Under the pieces are notes generated by a model. The model was not told the DNA's origin. It made no database searches and saw only the letters and a list, made by a program, of their open reading frames with translations. A DNA stretch of 64,000 nt. Origin: Shewanella hanedai (lineage in GTDB: Bacteria > Pseudomonadota > Gammaproteobacteria > Enterobacterales > Shewanellaceae). The position numbers were made by a program, and so were the translations under genes. The stretch covers positions 403,259 to 467,258 of the forward strand of contig NZ_VKGK01000001.1 of assembly GCF_007197645.1 (NCBI RefSeq), given 5' to 3'. How positions within the stretch are numbered: position 1 is the stretch's first letter; each line of letters opens with the position of its first letter. Positions 36,635 to 45,474 of the stretch are shown one piece after another.

Positions 36635-37891
36635 GTGGTTAAGCTGATCTCTGAGCAGTTAGATAAACTGGTACGCCAAGACAAAGGCCGGATCATGGCG
36701 ACGTTAATGGGTCAGTTTGGGGATTTAGCGCGCTGTGAGGAGGCGTTTCAGGATGCTCAGGCATTGGCACTGCGAGCTTGGTATAAGGGCATCCCAGATA
36801 ATGCTAGAGCTTGGATATTAAAAACCGCTCGCCATCGTGCAATTGATACCATACGTCGTGAACATTGCTTTCAGGGCGTGGTGTCAGATCTCAGTGCTCA
36901 AATAGACTTCGATGCCTCAGTGGATAACATCGCAGACATTGAAGAGATTGAACTGCCTGATGAACGTTTAAAGTTGATGTTGATTTGTTGTCACCCCGCT
37001 CTGGAGGAGAAAACCTGTGTGGTTATGTCTCTGAGGTTTATTGCGGGGTTAACGACAACGGAGATAGGGCGTGGTTTTCTTGATAAGCCCGCAACAATAG
37101 GCCAGAGGCTGAGCAGAGCAAAAAACAAGATCCGTTTGAGTGGCATTCGTTATGGTTTACCTACACATGATCAGCTGGCAGGTCGTATCACGGTAGTCCT
37201 TAAGGTTATCTACCTTATTTTCAATGAGGGTTACGTCTGCCAAAAAGGAGACGAACAACTCAGGTTTGATCTGTGTGAAGAAGCACTGTATCTGGCAGAT
37301 TTGGTGTCACAATTGCAGCCTAACCATGCTGAGGCGCAAGGATTACTGGCATTAATGCAGTTATGCCACGCAAGGAGTGCAGCGAGGCAAACCGGTGATG
37401 GGATGTTTATTCCATTAGAACATCAAATTCGTGAGCTGTGGGATAGGAAAGTCATCACTGAGGCGAGTCGGCGTTTAGAGCTAGCGCTAACATTGGGTGA
37501 AATGGGGCCATACCAACTACAAGCGGCCATTGCTGCTATTCATTGCCAAGCACCCAACTACGCATCTACAGATTGGCCGCAAATAGTGATGATGTATCGC
37601 TTATTGTTTAAATGCCAAGCAAATGATGTGGTGCTATTGAACTTGTCTGTTGCTGAGTCATATATCTACGGTATGGAGTATGCGTTACAAAAAATCGAGC
37701 CATTAGCTGAATCCTTGTCTGCATACCAACCTTTTCATGCCACTCGTGCCGATTTTCTATCAAAATTAGACCGTTTTGATGAGTCGATAAAGGCCTATGA
37801 GCATGCTTTAGCACTCACCTCAGTGGTGAGCGAGAGGCGATATCTACAACAGCAAAAAAAAGGTGTGCTGGAGAGAAAACCTAAACAGTGA
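36635..37891 (+). CDS. ECF42-type RNA polymerase sigma factor with C-terminal TPR region
   Basis: A 418-residue sigma factor. Sigma region 2 is at about residues 10-75 (MATLMGQFGDLARCEEAFQDAQALALRAW) and region 4 at about 125-180 (VVMSLRFIAGLTTTEIGRGFLDKPATIGQRLSRAKNKI). A long C-terminal helical-repeat region (DUF6596/TPR) marks the ECF42 group. These are not known to use an anti-sigma factor; the C-terminal part is thought to regulate. The YCII partner directly upstream fits. GTG 36635 has AGGTGA just upstream; GTG 36626 is an alternative. A shortened MsrA-like gene follows 39 bp later and may be co-transcribed. Confidence 0.87.
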   Translation: MVKLISEQLDKLVRQDKGRIMATLMGQFGDLARCEEAFQDAQALALRAWYKGIPDNARAWILKTARHRAIDTIRREHCFQGVVSDLSAQIDFDASVDNIADIEEIELPDERLKLMLICCHPALEEKTCVVMSLRFIAGLTTTEIGRGFLDKPATIGQRLSRAKNKIRLSGIRYGLPTHDQLAGRITVVLKVIYLIFNEGYVCQKGDEQLRFDLCEEALYLADLVSQLQPNHAEAQGLLALMQLCHARSAARQTGDGMFIPLEHQIRELWDRKVITEASRRLELALTLGEMGPYQLQAAIAAIHCQAPNYASTDWPQIVMMYRLLFKCQANDVVLLNLSVAESYIYGMEYALQKIEPLAESLSAYQPFHATRADFLSKLDRFDESIKAYEHALALTSVVSERRYLQQQKKGVLERKPKQ

Positions 37892-37930
37892 TCATATTCA
37901 GAATGCCGATTGAGATCAGAGGAGGTTGAG

Positions 37931-38239
37931 ATGACAAGTACGCTTCAGCGGCTTGGGTTAAGTGGGACTTGTTATTGGTGTACCGAGGCGATTTTCTTAT
38001 CATTAAAGGGGGTGACTCATGTCGAGCAAGGCTGGATATCCTCGTTTGATGAGACATTAATGACTCAAGCCTATCTGTTTAACCAGTTCAAGTTATCGGC
38101 GGAAAAAATGCAAAACTATTACTACACCGATAGTGACCGTCCTTTTTGTAAAAATATCATCGCCCCAAAATTAAATAAGCTACTCGAAAGTCATGGGGAG
38201 TTTATGAATAAAGATAAACTTCCCTTTACTGCTAAATAG
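37931..38239 (+). CDS. Shortened MsrA-like protein
   Basis: A 102-residue protein that resembles the two ends of MsrA joined together. Near the N-terminus, GTCYWCTEAIFLSLKGV matches the MsrA active-site helix (GGCFWCxEAxFxxLxGV), with Cys at about residue 13. Near the C-terminus, AEKMQNYYY...PFCKNIIAPKLNKLL matches the end of MsrA (AExYHQxYY...C..VIxPKLxKL). The central VGYxGG, GTGHAE and RQGxDxGxQYRS segments are absent. It could be a remnant or a specialised mini-protein; the frame is intact and GAGG sits about seven bases before ATG 37931. It follows the ECF42 sigma gene. Confidence 0.65.
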   Translation: MTSTLQRLGLSGTCYWCTEAIFLSLKGVTHVEQGWISSFDETLMTQAYLFNQFKLSAEKMQNYYYTDSDRPFCKNIIAPKLNKLLESHGEFMNKDKLPFTAK

Positions 38240-38375
38240 AATTCTCAGCTCTTGGTCCCCAGTTGCTAAATCAAAGGTCGTTAACTACTCTTTTTAAGTG
38301 GTTTAAGCCGATGGAAATTAGGTTTAATAAATAATGAGTTAGACGAAATACTATAAAAACAAGGAACGTTTGAGC

Positions 38376-40133
38376 ATGTTTATTGATAAGAAGACAAAGT
38401 TAACACTTCCCTTTGGTATTGATGGAGAACCTTGGATTAGTCAAATACCTGAAATGGCTTTCTCTCTGCATGGTGAATTGATGATCACGCCTCCTTCAGC
38501 AGATCCAGCGCTTGTGTATCAGATGCAGAATAAAGAGTTTTCGGGGCAACAAGAGCAGATAAAAGAGTGTCATGTACAACTTCCTCCTCGCGGTCAGCAA
38601 GAGAACCAACAATCAAATCAACAGCTATTGCAAGATTATCTATGCCAGCAAAAAGAGAACTTCTTAGGCTACCAACTAGTGGTTAACACCGAATATAGCG
38701 ATTTATTTCCCGTCATGAATACCATGGTTAACAATTTAGGTGATCCGTTCACTAATGGCTATTACACCGTGAATAGTAAGCCTGCAGAGCGTGCAGTTTT
38801 AGATTTTTATGCGTCAGTATGGCGCGCTAATTGGCCTTCACAGAGCACTGGTGATCCCGATAGTTACTGGGGTTATGTGCTGAGTATGGGAAGCACAGAA
38901 GGTAATTTATACGCCATGTTGAATGCACGTGACTACCTCTCTGGTCGTCGATTGGTTGTCGATCAAAATAGTCACCATTTGGTTAAACCCAAGCGACGAA
39001 CGAACAATCGCAACTATTATCAACCCATCGCTTTTTTCTCAGAAGATACCCACTACTCATTAACCAAAGCCATTCATGCAATGAGTATCCCTTCCTTTTA
39101 CGAGATAGGGAGCGAGTTTTATCCGCACGAATGCCCATTGGGGGGAGAGTGGCCTAAACAAGTTCCATCAGAGCGGCCCAGTGAGGAAGAGGAAAAGCTA
39201 GGGAAAATAGGCTCCGGCTGCATTGATATTAGTAAGTTGCGCTTGTTGGTTGAGTTTTTTGCGAAGAAAGGCCACCCAATTTTAATCGTGTTAAATTATG
39301 GCACCGCATTCAAGGGCGCTTACGATGATATTCCAGGGGTTTATCGGGCACTCAAAGATATCTTCATTAAATACAATCTTGTGAACCGAGAAGTGAGTTT
39401 TGGCGACAACCATGATGATGTGGACGTCAGGCAAGGATATTGGTTTCATGTTGATGGCGCTTTAGGGGCTTCGTTTATGCCATTTATTAATATGGCGATG
39501 AAAACGGGTCAGCTTAACGCTGATAACTGCAGTGAATGTTCACTTAAATTTCCAGAGTTTGATTTTAGTCTGCCTTATATCAACTCTATCGTGACCAGTG
39601 GGCATAAGTTTTTAGGTGCTCCTACACCTTGTGGGATTTATATGAGTAAGCATAAGTATTTAGCGACGACCAGTAACCCAAGTTATGTTGGCGCTGTCGA
39701 CTCGACTCTGGCTGGTTCAAGGAATGGTTTAGCGTCACTCACCTTATGGTCTTTATTGGGGAAAACCGGTTATGAGGAGCTACAAAATAGGGCGATTAAG
39801 TCTTTGTCGATGGCGTTAACATTGCACGCTAGATTAGCATCGCTCGCCGAGATGATATTGGCACGCGATGGCTTAGATATTTGGTTACATAGGTCTCCTT
39901 TTTCTTTGTGCATTTTATTACGAAAGACCAATAAAGAGATAACGTTTAAATATTCGTTGTGTGAGGCACAAGAAGTGGTCAATAAAGGAGAGGACAGATA
40001 TAACCGCAAATATATTCATCTTTATTGTTTATGGGACCGACAACAATCTGCACTTGATAATTTAATTGAAGATTTGTCACAACCAGGCGCTTTCGATGTA
40101 GAAGCTGAAAGCCTATTATACCAATCAGTATAA
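38376..40133 (+). CDS. PLP-dependent group II amino-acid decarboxylase
   Basis: A 585-residue decarboxylase-type PLP enzyme, longer than bacterial histidine decarboxylases (about 380). The cofactor Lys is K411 in TSGHKFLGAP. Other features are YWGYVLSMGSTEGNLYAMLNARDYLSGRR, VLNYGTAFKGAYDDIPG and FHVDGALGASFMP (Asp that binds the pyridine N). It probably decarboxylates an amino acid, but the substrate is not determined by visible motifs. The last five residues and the TAA come from the end of a MITE-like element, so the native C-terminus may be altered. ATG 38376 or TTG 38370 is the start, with AAGGA upstream. Confidence 0.85.
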   Translation: MFIDKKTKLTLPFGIDGEPWISQIPEMAFSLHGELMITPPSADPALVYQMQNKEFSGQQEQIKECHVQLPPRGQQENQQSNQQLLQDYLCQQKENFLGYQLVVNTEYSDLFPVMNTMVNNLGDPFTNGYYTVNSKPAERAVLDFYASVWRANWPSQSTGDPDSYWGYVLSMGSTEGNLYAMLNARDYLSGRRLVVDQNSHHLVKPKRRTNNRNYYQPIAFFSEDTHYSLTKAIHAMSIPSFYEIGSEFYPHECPLGGEWPKQVPSERPSEEEEKLGKIGSGCIDISKLRLLVEFFAKKGHPILIVLNYGTAFKGAYDDIPGVYRALKDIFIKYNLVNREVSFGDNHDDVDVRQGYWFHVDGALGASFMPFINMAMKTGQLNADNCSECSLKFPEFDFSLPYINSIVTSGHKFLGAPTPCGIYMSKHKYLATTSNPSYVGAVDSTLAGSRNGLASLTLWSLLGKTGYEELQNRAIKSLSMALTLHARLASLAEMILARDGLDIWLHRSPFSLCILLRKTNKEITFKYSLCEAQEVVNKGEDRYNRKYIHLYCLWDRQQSALDNLIEDLSQPGAFDVEAESLLYQSV

Positions 40134-40385
40134 GAAGTTGATCTGCTCAGAGTGTTTTTTGGCAAACTAATTCAAGGCGAATGGATGACATAATGGTTAT
40201 TCCCTTATGAGTTCATTCAACGCAGAAGTAGGCAGCCAAAAATACTCCTTACAGGCGAGTTTTAGCGGTTCTGATACTGTGTTAACGAGCTTAACCGTAG
40301 AATAACTATGCTCTTCACTCGTTGCCTTGCCTCAGAACCGCTAAACTCTCGCTGAGCGATCAAATCTTTATACTGATTGGTATTA
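40116..40385. mobile_element. MITE-like element, copy 2, inverted and abutting the decarboxylase end
   Basis: A 270-bp element that is the near-identical reverse complement of the one at 31657-31926. It starts TTATACCAATCAGTATAA and ends TATACTGATTGGTAT. Its left end supplies the codons TTA-TAC-CAA-TCA-GTA and stop TAA of the decarboxylase gene. Confidence 0.88.
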
Positions 40386-40485
40386 GCTGATATCGATGAG
40401 CAGCAAAGACTATCTCAAGTCTCTAATTTCAGTTAGTAGCTGAAGTGATGGGTGGAATGACTTAGATAAAGTCCACCCACAACCA

Positions 40486-41460
40486 TTAAGCAGTTGCACT
40501 TCTCCAGCATACTTTGTTTCGTCCTTGGGCTTTAGCTTGATATAGGTGTTCATCTACAATCTTTAAAAAGGATTCATGATCCATATCTCGTGTCGGTATT
40601 GTCGATGCACCTCCAACGCTGATAGTGAGGTAATGGGATATTGATGATGAATCATGGGCGATTTGTAAGTCTTCAACAGAGGTGCAGACTTCAGACAGTA
40701 GGCGTTGGGCGCTTTCTGCATCAGTATGAGGCAAAATAACAGCAAACTCTTCTCCGCCATAACGGGCGATAATGTCATGTGGTCGTTTTAACTGCTTCTT
40801 GATGTGATTTGCGACAACACGTAGGGCATTATCACCATTTAAATGGCCATACTCATCATTGTAACTTTTGAAAAAATCTATATCTATCATGGCAATAGAT
40901 AGTTGGGTTTCATTCCGATTACATGCGCTCCAGACCTTTTTGATATCTAATTCATAGAATCGACGATTGTATATTTCAGTTAAACTGTCGATTAAGGCAA
41001 GCTGCTCCAGCAAGTTTTTATGTCGTTGACCGCGTAAGTGGTTGCGAACTCTTGCTTGCACTATGGGCGGGTGGAATGGCTTGGTGATGTAATCAACAGC
41101 ACCGAGATCTAATCCTATTTTTTCATCTTCAGGGGATATTTTTGATGAGACGAATATGACGGGGATATTGAACGTCGATTCATCGCTTTTAAGGGATTTG
41201 ATGACCTGGTGGCCATTCATACCCGGCATGACCACGTCTAATAGTATTAAATCAGGGGTATGTTTGCAGGCAAGGCTTAGTCCTTGAGCTCCATCTTTGG
41301 CCAGAAAAACTTTATGGTTCGGCATGAGGAGTTCAGATAAAAGAGTGCGATTGTCCATTGCGTCATCAATAATTAAAACTTTATCGATATCATTATTAAG
41401 GATCAAAAATGGATCATTGATATCCTCAATAATTAACCCTGTGTTTATGTATTCATCCAT
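40486..41460 (-). CDS. Response regulator diguanylate cyclase (REC-GGDEF)
   Basis: A 324-residue PleD-like output protein. The receiver domain (about residues 27-145) has the acidic pair DDAMD, the phospho-acceptor Asp in DLILLDVVMPGMNG and the Lys in ITKPF. The GGDEF domain (about 155-320) has MIDIDFFKSYNDEYGH and an active-type ARYGGEEF site, with an inhibitory RxxD (RPHD) upstream. Phosphorylation should stimulate c-di-GMP synthesis. The stop of the histidine kinase/HPt frame is 13 bases upstream, so it is the probable output of that phosphorelay. Confidence 0.92.
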   Translation of the reverse strand: MDEYINTGLIIEDINDPFLILNNDIDKVLIIDDAMDNRTLLSELLMPNHKVFLAKDGAQGLSLACKHTPDLILLDVVMPGMNGHQVIKSLKSDESTFNIPVIFVSSKISPEDEKIGLDLGAVDYITKPFHPPIVQARVRNHLRGQRHKNLLEQLALIDSLTEIYNRRFYELDIKKVWSACNRNETQLSIAMIDIDFFKSYNDEYGHLNGDNALRVVANHIKKQLKRPHDIIARYGGEEFAVILPHTDAESAQRLLSEVCTSVEDLQIAHDSSSISHYLTISVGGASTIPTRDMDHESFLKIVDEHLYQAKAQGRNKVCWRSATA

Positions 41461-41473
41461 GCTTTAAATCCCT

Positions 41474-42478
41474 TTACTCGTCAATTTGTTGTGCCAATAT
41501 GGTTAACTGTTTACTGGCATTAGAATAATTAACATCTTGAATTTCCATTAAGATAGATTCAAGTGCATCATTGTGTCGGTCCATTACACTGGTCGTTCTT
41601 AGTTTGTTGATGATACTTTCAGCCGCTGCATTATCGTCGTCTAATAATTGATTAAGTTGAGAGATGAGTTTCTTTATTAACTGGCTATCATCAATTTTAG
41701 AGGTTGAATGCGTCTTTTTTTGCTCTTTTTTGAGTACTGATAATGACGTTAATGAGCTGTTTAGCTGTGCTATAAATAGTGGTATTTGTTGCTCAAGCAT
41801 TTCACTGTTTTCTTTATCAATATGGTTGAGTAATTCATTGGTTAACTTTTCGAGTTGCTCAGCTAAACGGGATAATGTTATCTCGCCTAAGCTTGCCGCT
41901 GAAGATTTGATTGTGTGGAATAGTCTATGTAAATGATCAAAGTCTCTTTGTTTTTTACTCTGCAAAATATCTTGTTCGACATTTAAATATTCATCATAAA
42001 ATAAGTTAAGCATTCTGATGTATAAGTCTGTTTTGTGATTGTGCTGTTTCAATCCGATAGCAGTATCGAAGCCTGAAAGTGCTATTGGGAAATCATCAGA
42101 TTGCTCAGTTTTCGCCTGCTCATTGCTGATGGAATATTCATCTGGCTCATCTGGATCAAACGAGTTTATTGTTGCACTTGCATCAATCCAGCGAGTGATG
42201 GTGCGGTATAAGAGTTGATGATCAATCGGTTTGTTGAGGTGATCATTCATGCCGTTATCTAGGCTTCGTTTATAGTCATCTGGTGAAGCGTGTGCCGTCA
42301 TGGCGATGATGGGTAATTGTTTATATTTAATCTCTTTGCGAATGATTTGAGTGGCTGTGAGTCCATCCATTATCGGCATTTGAACATCCATCAGAACAAG
42401 ATCGTAGCTATGCTGCTTTATCATGTTGACGGCTTCCTCTCCATTGGAGGCTGTAGATACTTTGATGCCAACATCCAC
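41474..42478 (-). CDS. REC-HPt C-terminal part of a split hybrid histidine kinase
   Basis: A 334-residue frame that begins inside a receiver domain. It has DLVLMDVQMPIMDG (phospho-Asp) and LNKPID, then an HPt domain with HTIKSSAASLGE (about residue 190) and a long helical tail. The missing start of the receiver (RVLVVDDSA) is encoded just upstream in the same frame, but the codon following it is TAA (42506-42508). The GTG at 42478 is inside the domain and has no clear Shine-Dalgarno sequence, so separate translation is doubtful. I read it as the C-terminal third of one gene broken by a nonsense codon. Confidence 0.8.
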   Translation of the reverse strand: MDVGIKVSTASNGEEAVNMIKQHSYDLVLMDVQMPIMDGLTATQIIRKEIKYKQLPIIAMTAHASPDDYKRSLDNGMNDHLNKPIDHQLLYRTITRWIDASATINSFDPDEPDEYSISNEQAKTEQSDDFPIALSGFDTAIGLKQHNHKTDLYIRMLNLFYDEYLNVEQDILQSKKQRDFDHLHRLFHTIKSSAASLGEITLSRLAEQLEKLTNELLNHIDKENSEMLEQQIPLFIAQLNSSLTSLSVLKKEQKKTHSTSKIDDSQLIKKLISQLNQLLDDDNAAAESIINKLRTTSVMDRHNDALESILMEIQDVNYSNASKQLTILAQQIDE

Positions 42479-42505
42479 CAGAAACTCTTTTGCGACTTCC
42501 CGATT

Positions 42506-45181
42506 TTAGGCGCTGTCATCCACGACCAGTACCCGACTTCCACGCAATGCATTGAGATCCAAGTTCCCTAGCAGGTTGAGTTCCCGGTTTGCGGTGACAG
42601 GGCGTGATATTTTTTCTTGGAAGAATATCTCCACCAGACTGTCATGAATGCCAGAGGCATCGACGGGTTTAGAGATGATTTTTTTAATGTTGGCTTGATG
42701 AGCATCAGACTCGACTCTATCCACATCATAAGCTGTTACCATTAGCATGGCGACAGGGGCTTTTATTCTGCTATTGCCTTCTATTTTTTTAGCGGTTTCA
42801 ACACCATTGATGGCGGGAATATTCCAATCAAGGAAGACAACATCAAAAGGGTTGTCTTTACTTGTGGCTGATTCAAGCTCATCAATGGCGGCATAACCAT
42901 CGGCGACGGTGGTGACTTCTATGCCTAGAGATATGAGAATATCTGCTAAGACCTCTCTGGCCATTGCATTGTCATCAACAACTAGGGCTTGCATCCCTTT
43001 CAACTTATTGTATGAAGGCCAGCGTTGGGTGTTATTTCCGGTATTGGGTTGTATTTTGCAGGTGAAATGAAACTGGCTACCTTTATCTATTTCACTGTCA
43101 ACCCAAATACGGCCGCTCATTAACTCTGTCAGCTGTCGACAAATTGCGAGTCCTAGTCCCGTGCCGCCATATTTTCGGGTAATACTGGAGTCAATTTGGG
43201 TAAAGGGTGAGAATAATTGATCGATCCTTTGGTGATCAATGCCGATCCCTGTGTCGATAATGCTAAAGCGTAAAGTGCTGAGTTGATCTTGTTGCTCTAG
43301 GAGTTTTACGCGAATGATGACTTCGCCTTTTTCTGTAAATTTTACCGCGTTACTGGCTAAGTTTATCAGGATTTGGCCAAGGCGAGTCGGATCACCTATC
43401 CAGTGAAAAGGGACCCTTTTATCCACATCTAATAGCAGTTCAACTCCCTTGCTTTGGGCTTTATAGGCACTGATATTTGTGACTCTGCGTAATACATCCC
43501 TTAAATCAAATTGGAACTCATCGAGGGTGAGTTTATTGGCTTCAATTTTGGAGTAATCCAACACATCATTGATGGTATTTAATAATACATCTGAAGAGGA
43601 GAGCACTTTTTCCATAAAGTCACGCTGACGCTTATCTAAGCTAGTTTTGAGCATTAACTGGCTTAGGCCAATAATTGCGTTCATCGGGGTTCTGACTTCG
43701 TGGCTCATATGTGCGAGGAAGTTTGACTTTGCTTTACTGGCTATTTCTGCTCTTTTATGTGATTCCACTAATTCAGAGGTACGCTCGGATACTTTCTGTT
43801 CTAGTGTGGTGCTGTATTCAAAGATTCTGGCCGCCATGGATTTAAAGACATTGGCTAAAATCCCCATCTCATCTTTTCGATGGCTCGGTAATTCTAAGTC
43901 TCCCCCTGCGACGAGTTGGTAGTTGGCTTGGCCAATTTCAGCAGATGCGCGCCCAAACATCTTTAATGGTATTACGACTTTATTGAGGGTCACCACATAA
44001 AGCATCAGCATCTCAACGACAAGTGAGAACAAGCCGATTATGAGTACAAAATGGGCCGTAGAACGAGCTGCTGCGATAACGAGTTTTTGCGGATATACAG
44101 TAACGAGTAACCAGTCAGGCCCCTTAATTCGTGCAATCGCCATCCAAGCTTGTTCTGCTTCATCAAAGTTAATGATGACGTTTTCATCCGCAGCTTGATT
44201 GGCGGTGATGATCTTATTGACCATGGTTTTTAGCTTGGGATCGTTTTGGGCACTGGTAGGCAGTTCGTCGATGCCGCTTTTCATGATCTTTTCATCATTT
44301 GGGTGAACAATTATCTGTCCATCCAAACTAACCAGAAAGTTGTAGGTACCTTCGAGCTTGTCATGGATGATTCGGTCGATAACATCGACCAATAAAATAT
44401 CATGTCCTATCGTTATTAAATGCTGTGATTCAAGATCGACTGGCGTCTCTAAAGAGACCATCCAATCTTTGGCAGTTTTGTCAAAATACAAACCAGTCCA
44501 AACAGGTTTGCGTTGAGGGTTATTGGCTTCAGTGGCGATGGTGTACCACTGCTCTTGGGTGATGTCGAGCTCAGGATCGGCGTCTAAGCCCCAAGGCAAA
44601 CCAGGCCAATAGAGCATGGCAACATTTTCTGGCATAGAGACGTAGAGGCTTTCAAAACGGTTGGTCCATGCAGGACCATATTGCGCTAATAGATGGTAGG
44701 AGATATTAACTTTGTTGCGAAAGGTTTGATCTTCTACTGGCGCGCCACGACCAATATAAGCGGTTAAGTTTTTCAGTTGGTCACCTTGGGCTGTTCTTAA
44801 CCCATAATAGGTTTCTGCTTGTAACCGAGTAGTGCCATCTTCTTGAGTGATAAAACGTTGAATAAATTCATTTTCAGAAACGTCGATATCGCTGTTAAAG
44901 GCTTCAACAAAATGGTTCTTAAACACTTGATGATTTTCTGCTGCCAGTTCAAATATCAGACTCTCTTTGTCACTTCGTTCTTTTATATACTTCTTAAGTG
45001 TCTCTACGACTTGAGATTCATATATGGTTGTTATATGCCAGTAGGTTGCTCCAGCAACTAATACGACGATAAAAGTAAGGCGGATAGCCATCTGTAATAG
45101 CATGGAGGTGGTGAGTCGATCTTTTAATTTTATAGCGTCAAAATCTGAAGCTGACTCCGTTGTTTTCATGCGTCCGTGCAT
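42506..45181 (-). CDS. Hybrid sensor histidine kinase, ended early by an in-frame TAA
   Basis: About 891 residues. In order: a membrane span (about 28-48), a large periplasmic Cache-like sensor (about 50-365; AMLYWPGLPWGLDADPELDITQEQWY), a second span (about 370-392), HAMP, HisKA with His494 (HMSHEVRTPMN), HATPase (GGTGLGLAICRQ) and a first receiver (FLDWNIP). It then stops one residue after RVLVVDDSA, the opening of a second receiver. Without the TAA the frame continues to 41474, giving a kinase-REC-REC-HPt protein of about 1,235 residues. ATG 45181 has GGA upstream. The kinase and first receiver remain, but the relay to the HPt domain would be cut. Confidence 0.88.
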   Translation of the reverse strand: MHGRMKTTESASDFDAIKLKDRLTTSMLLQMAIRLTFIVVLVAGATYWHITTIYESQVVETLKKYIKERSDKESLIFELAAENHQVFKNHFVEAFNSDIDVSENEFIQRFITQEDGTTRLQAETYYGLRTAQGDQLKNLTAYIGRGAPVEDQTFRNKVNISYHLLAQYGPAWTNRFESLYVSMPENVAMLYWPGLPWGLDADPELDITQEQWYTIATEANNPQRKPVWTGLYFDKTAKDWMVSLETPVDLESQHLITIGHDILLVDVIDRIIHDKLEGTYNFLVSLDGQIIVHPNDEKIMKSGIDELPTSAQNDPKLKTMVNKIITANQAADENVIINFDEAEQAWMAIARIKGPDWLLVTVYPQKLVIAAARSTAHFVLIIGLFSLVVEMLMLYVVTLNKVVIPLKMFGRASAEIGQANYQLVAGGDLELPSHRKDEMGILANVFKSMAARIFEYSTTLEQKVSERTSELVESHKRAEIASKAKSNFLAHMSHEVRTPMNAIIGLSQLMLKTSLDKRQRDFMEKVLSSSDVLLNTINDVLDYSKIEANKLTLDEFQFDLRDVLRRVTNISAYKAQSKGVELLLDVDKRVPFHWIGDPTRLGQILINLASNAVKFTEKGEVIIRVKLLEQQDQLSTLRFSIIDTGIGIDHQRIDQLFSPFTQIDSSITRKYGGTGLGLAICRQLTELMSGRIWVDSEIDKGSQFHFTCKIQPNTGNNTQRWPSYNKLKGMQALVVDDNAMAREVLADILISLGIEVTTVADGYAAIDELESATSKDNPFDVVFLDWNIPAINGVETAKKIEGNSRIKAPVAMLMVTAYDVDRVESDAHQANIKKIISKPVDASGIHDSLVEIFFQEKISRPVTANRELNLLGNLDLNALRGSRVLVVDDSA

Positions 45182-45474
45182 AACCAATCCTTAATAATCT
45201 AAGCAACCCCAAAATAAAGTAAAATCAATTTGTTGTTCATTTTTTATGTAAAGAAAGTCTAGTTTAAAAAGTCGCTAATTCAAGTGCATATAGTGAATTT
45301 AATCACTACAGCGGACTTTGTGACAAGTACAGTTGTTAATAATGAAAATACTTTTCAACTACCTTTTTAGGCGGGATTTAATGAATGGGGACTCATGAAA
45401 GGGAATAAAGGGAAGCCGTTACTCATCAGTAGCGGCTCTAAACACCTAGCGAAAGATAAAGCTAATTACGCTGA

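Noticed and set aside
31616..40385. Composite transposon or genomic island bounded by the two MITE copies
   Set aside because: The copies carry no transposase, the genes between look like ordinary chromosomal genes, and base composition does not change.
42470..42520. Frameshift as the cause of the kinase break
   Set aside because: Reading straight through the TAA in the same frame restores the receiver sequence, so no base gain or loss is needed; it is a nonsense codon.
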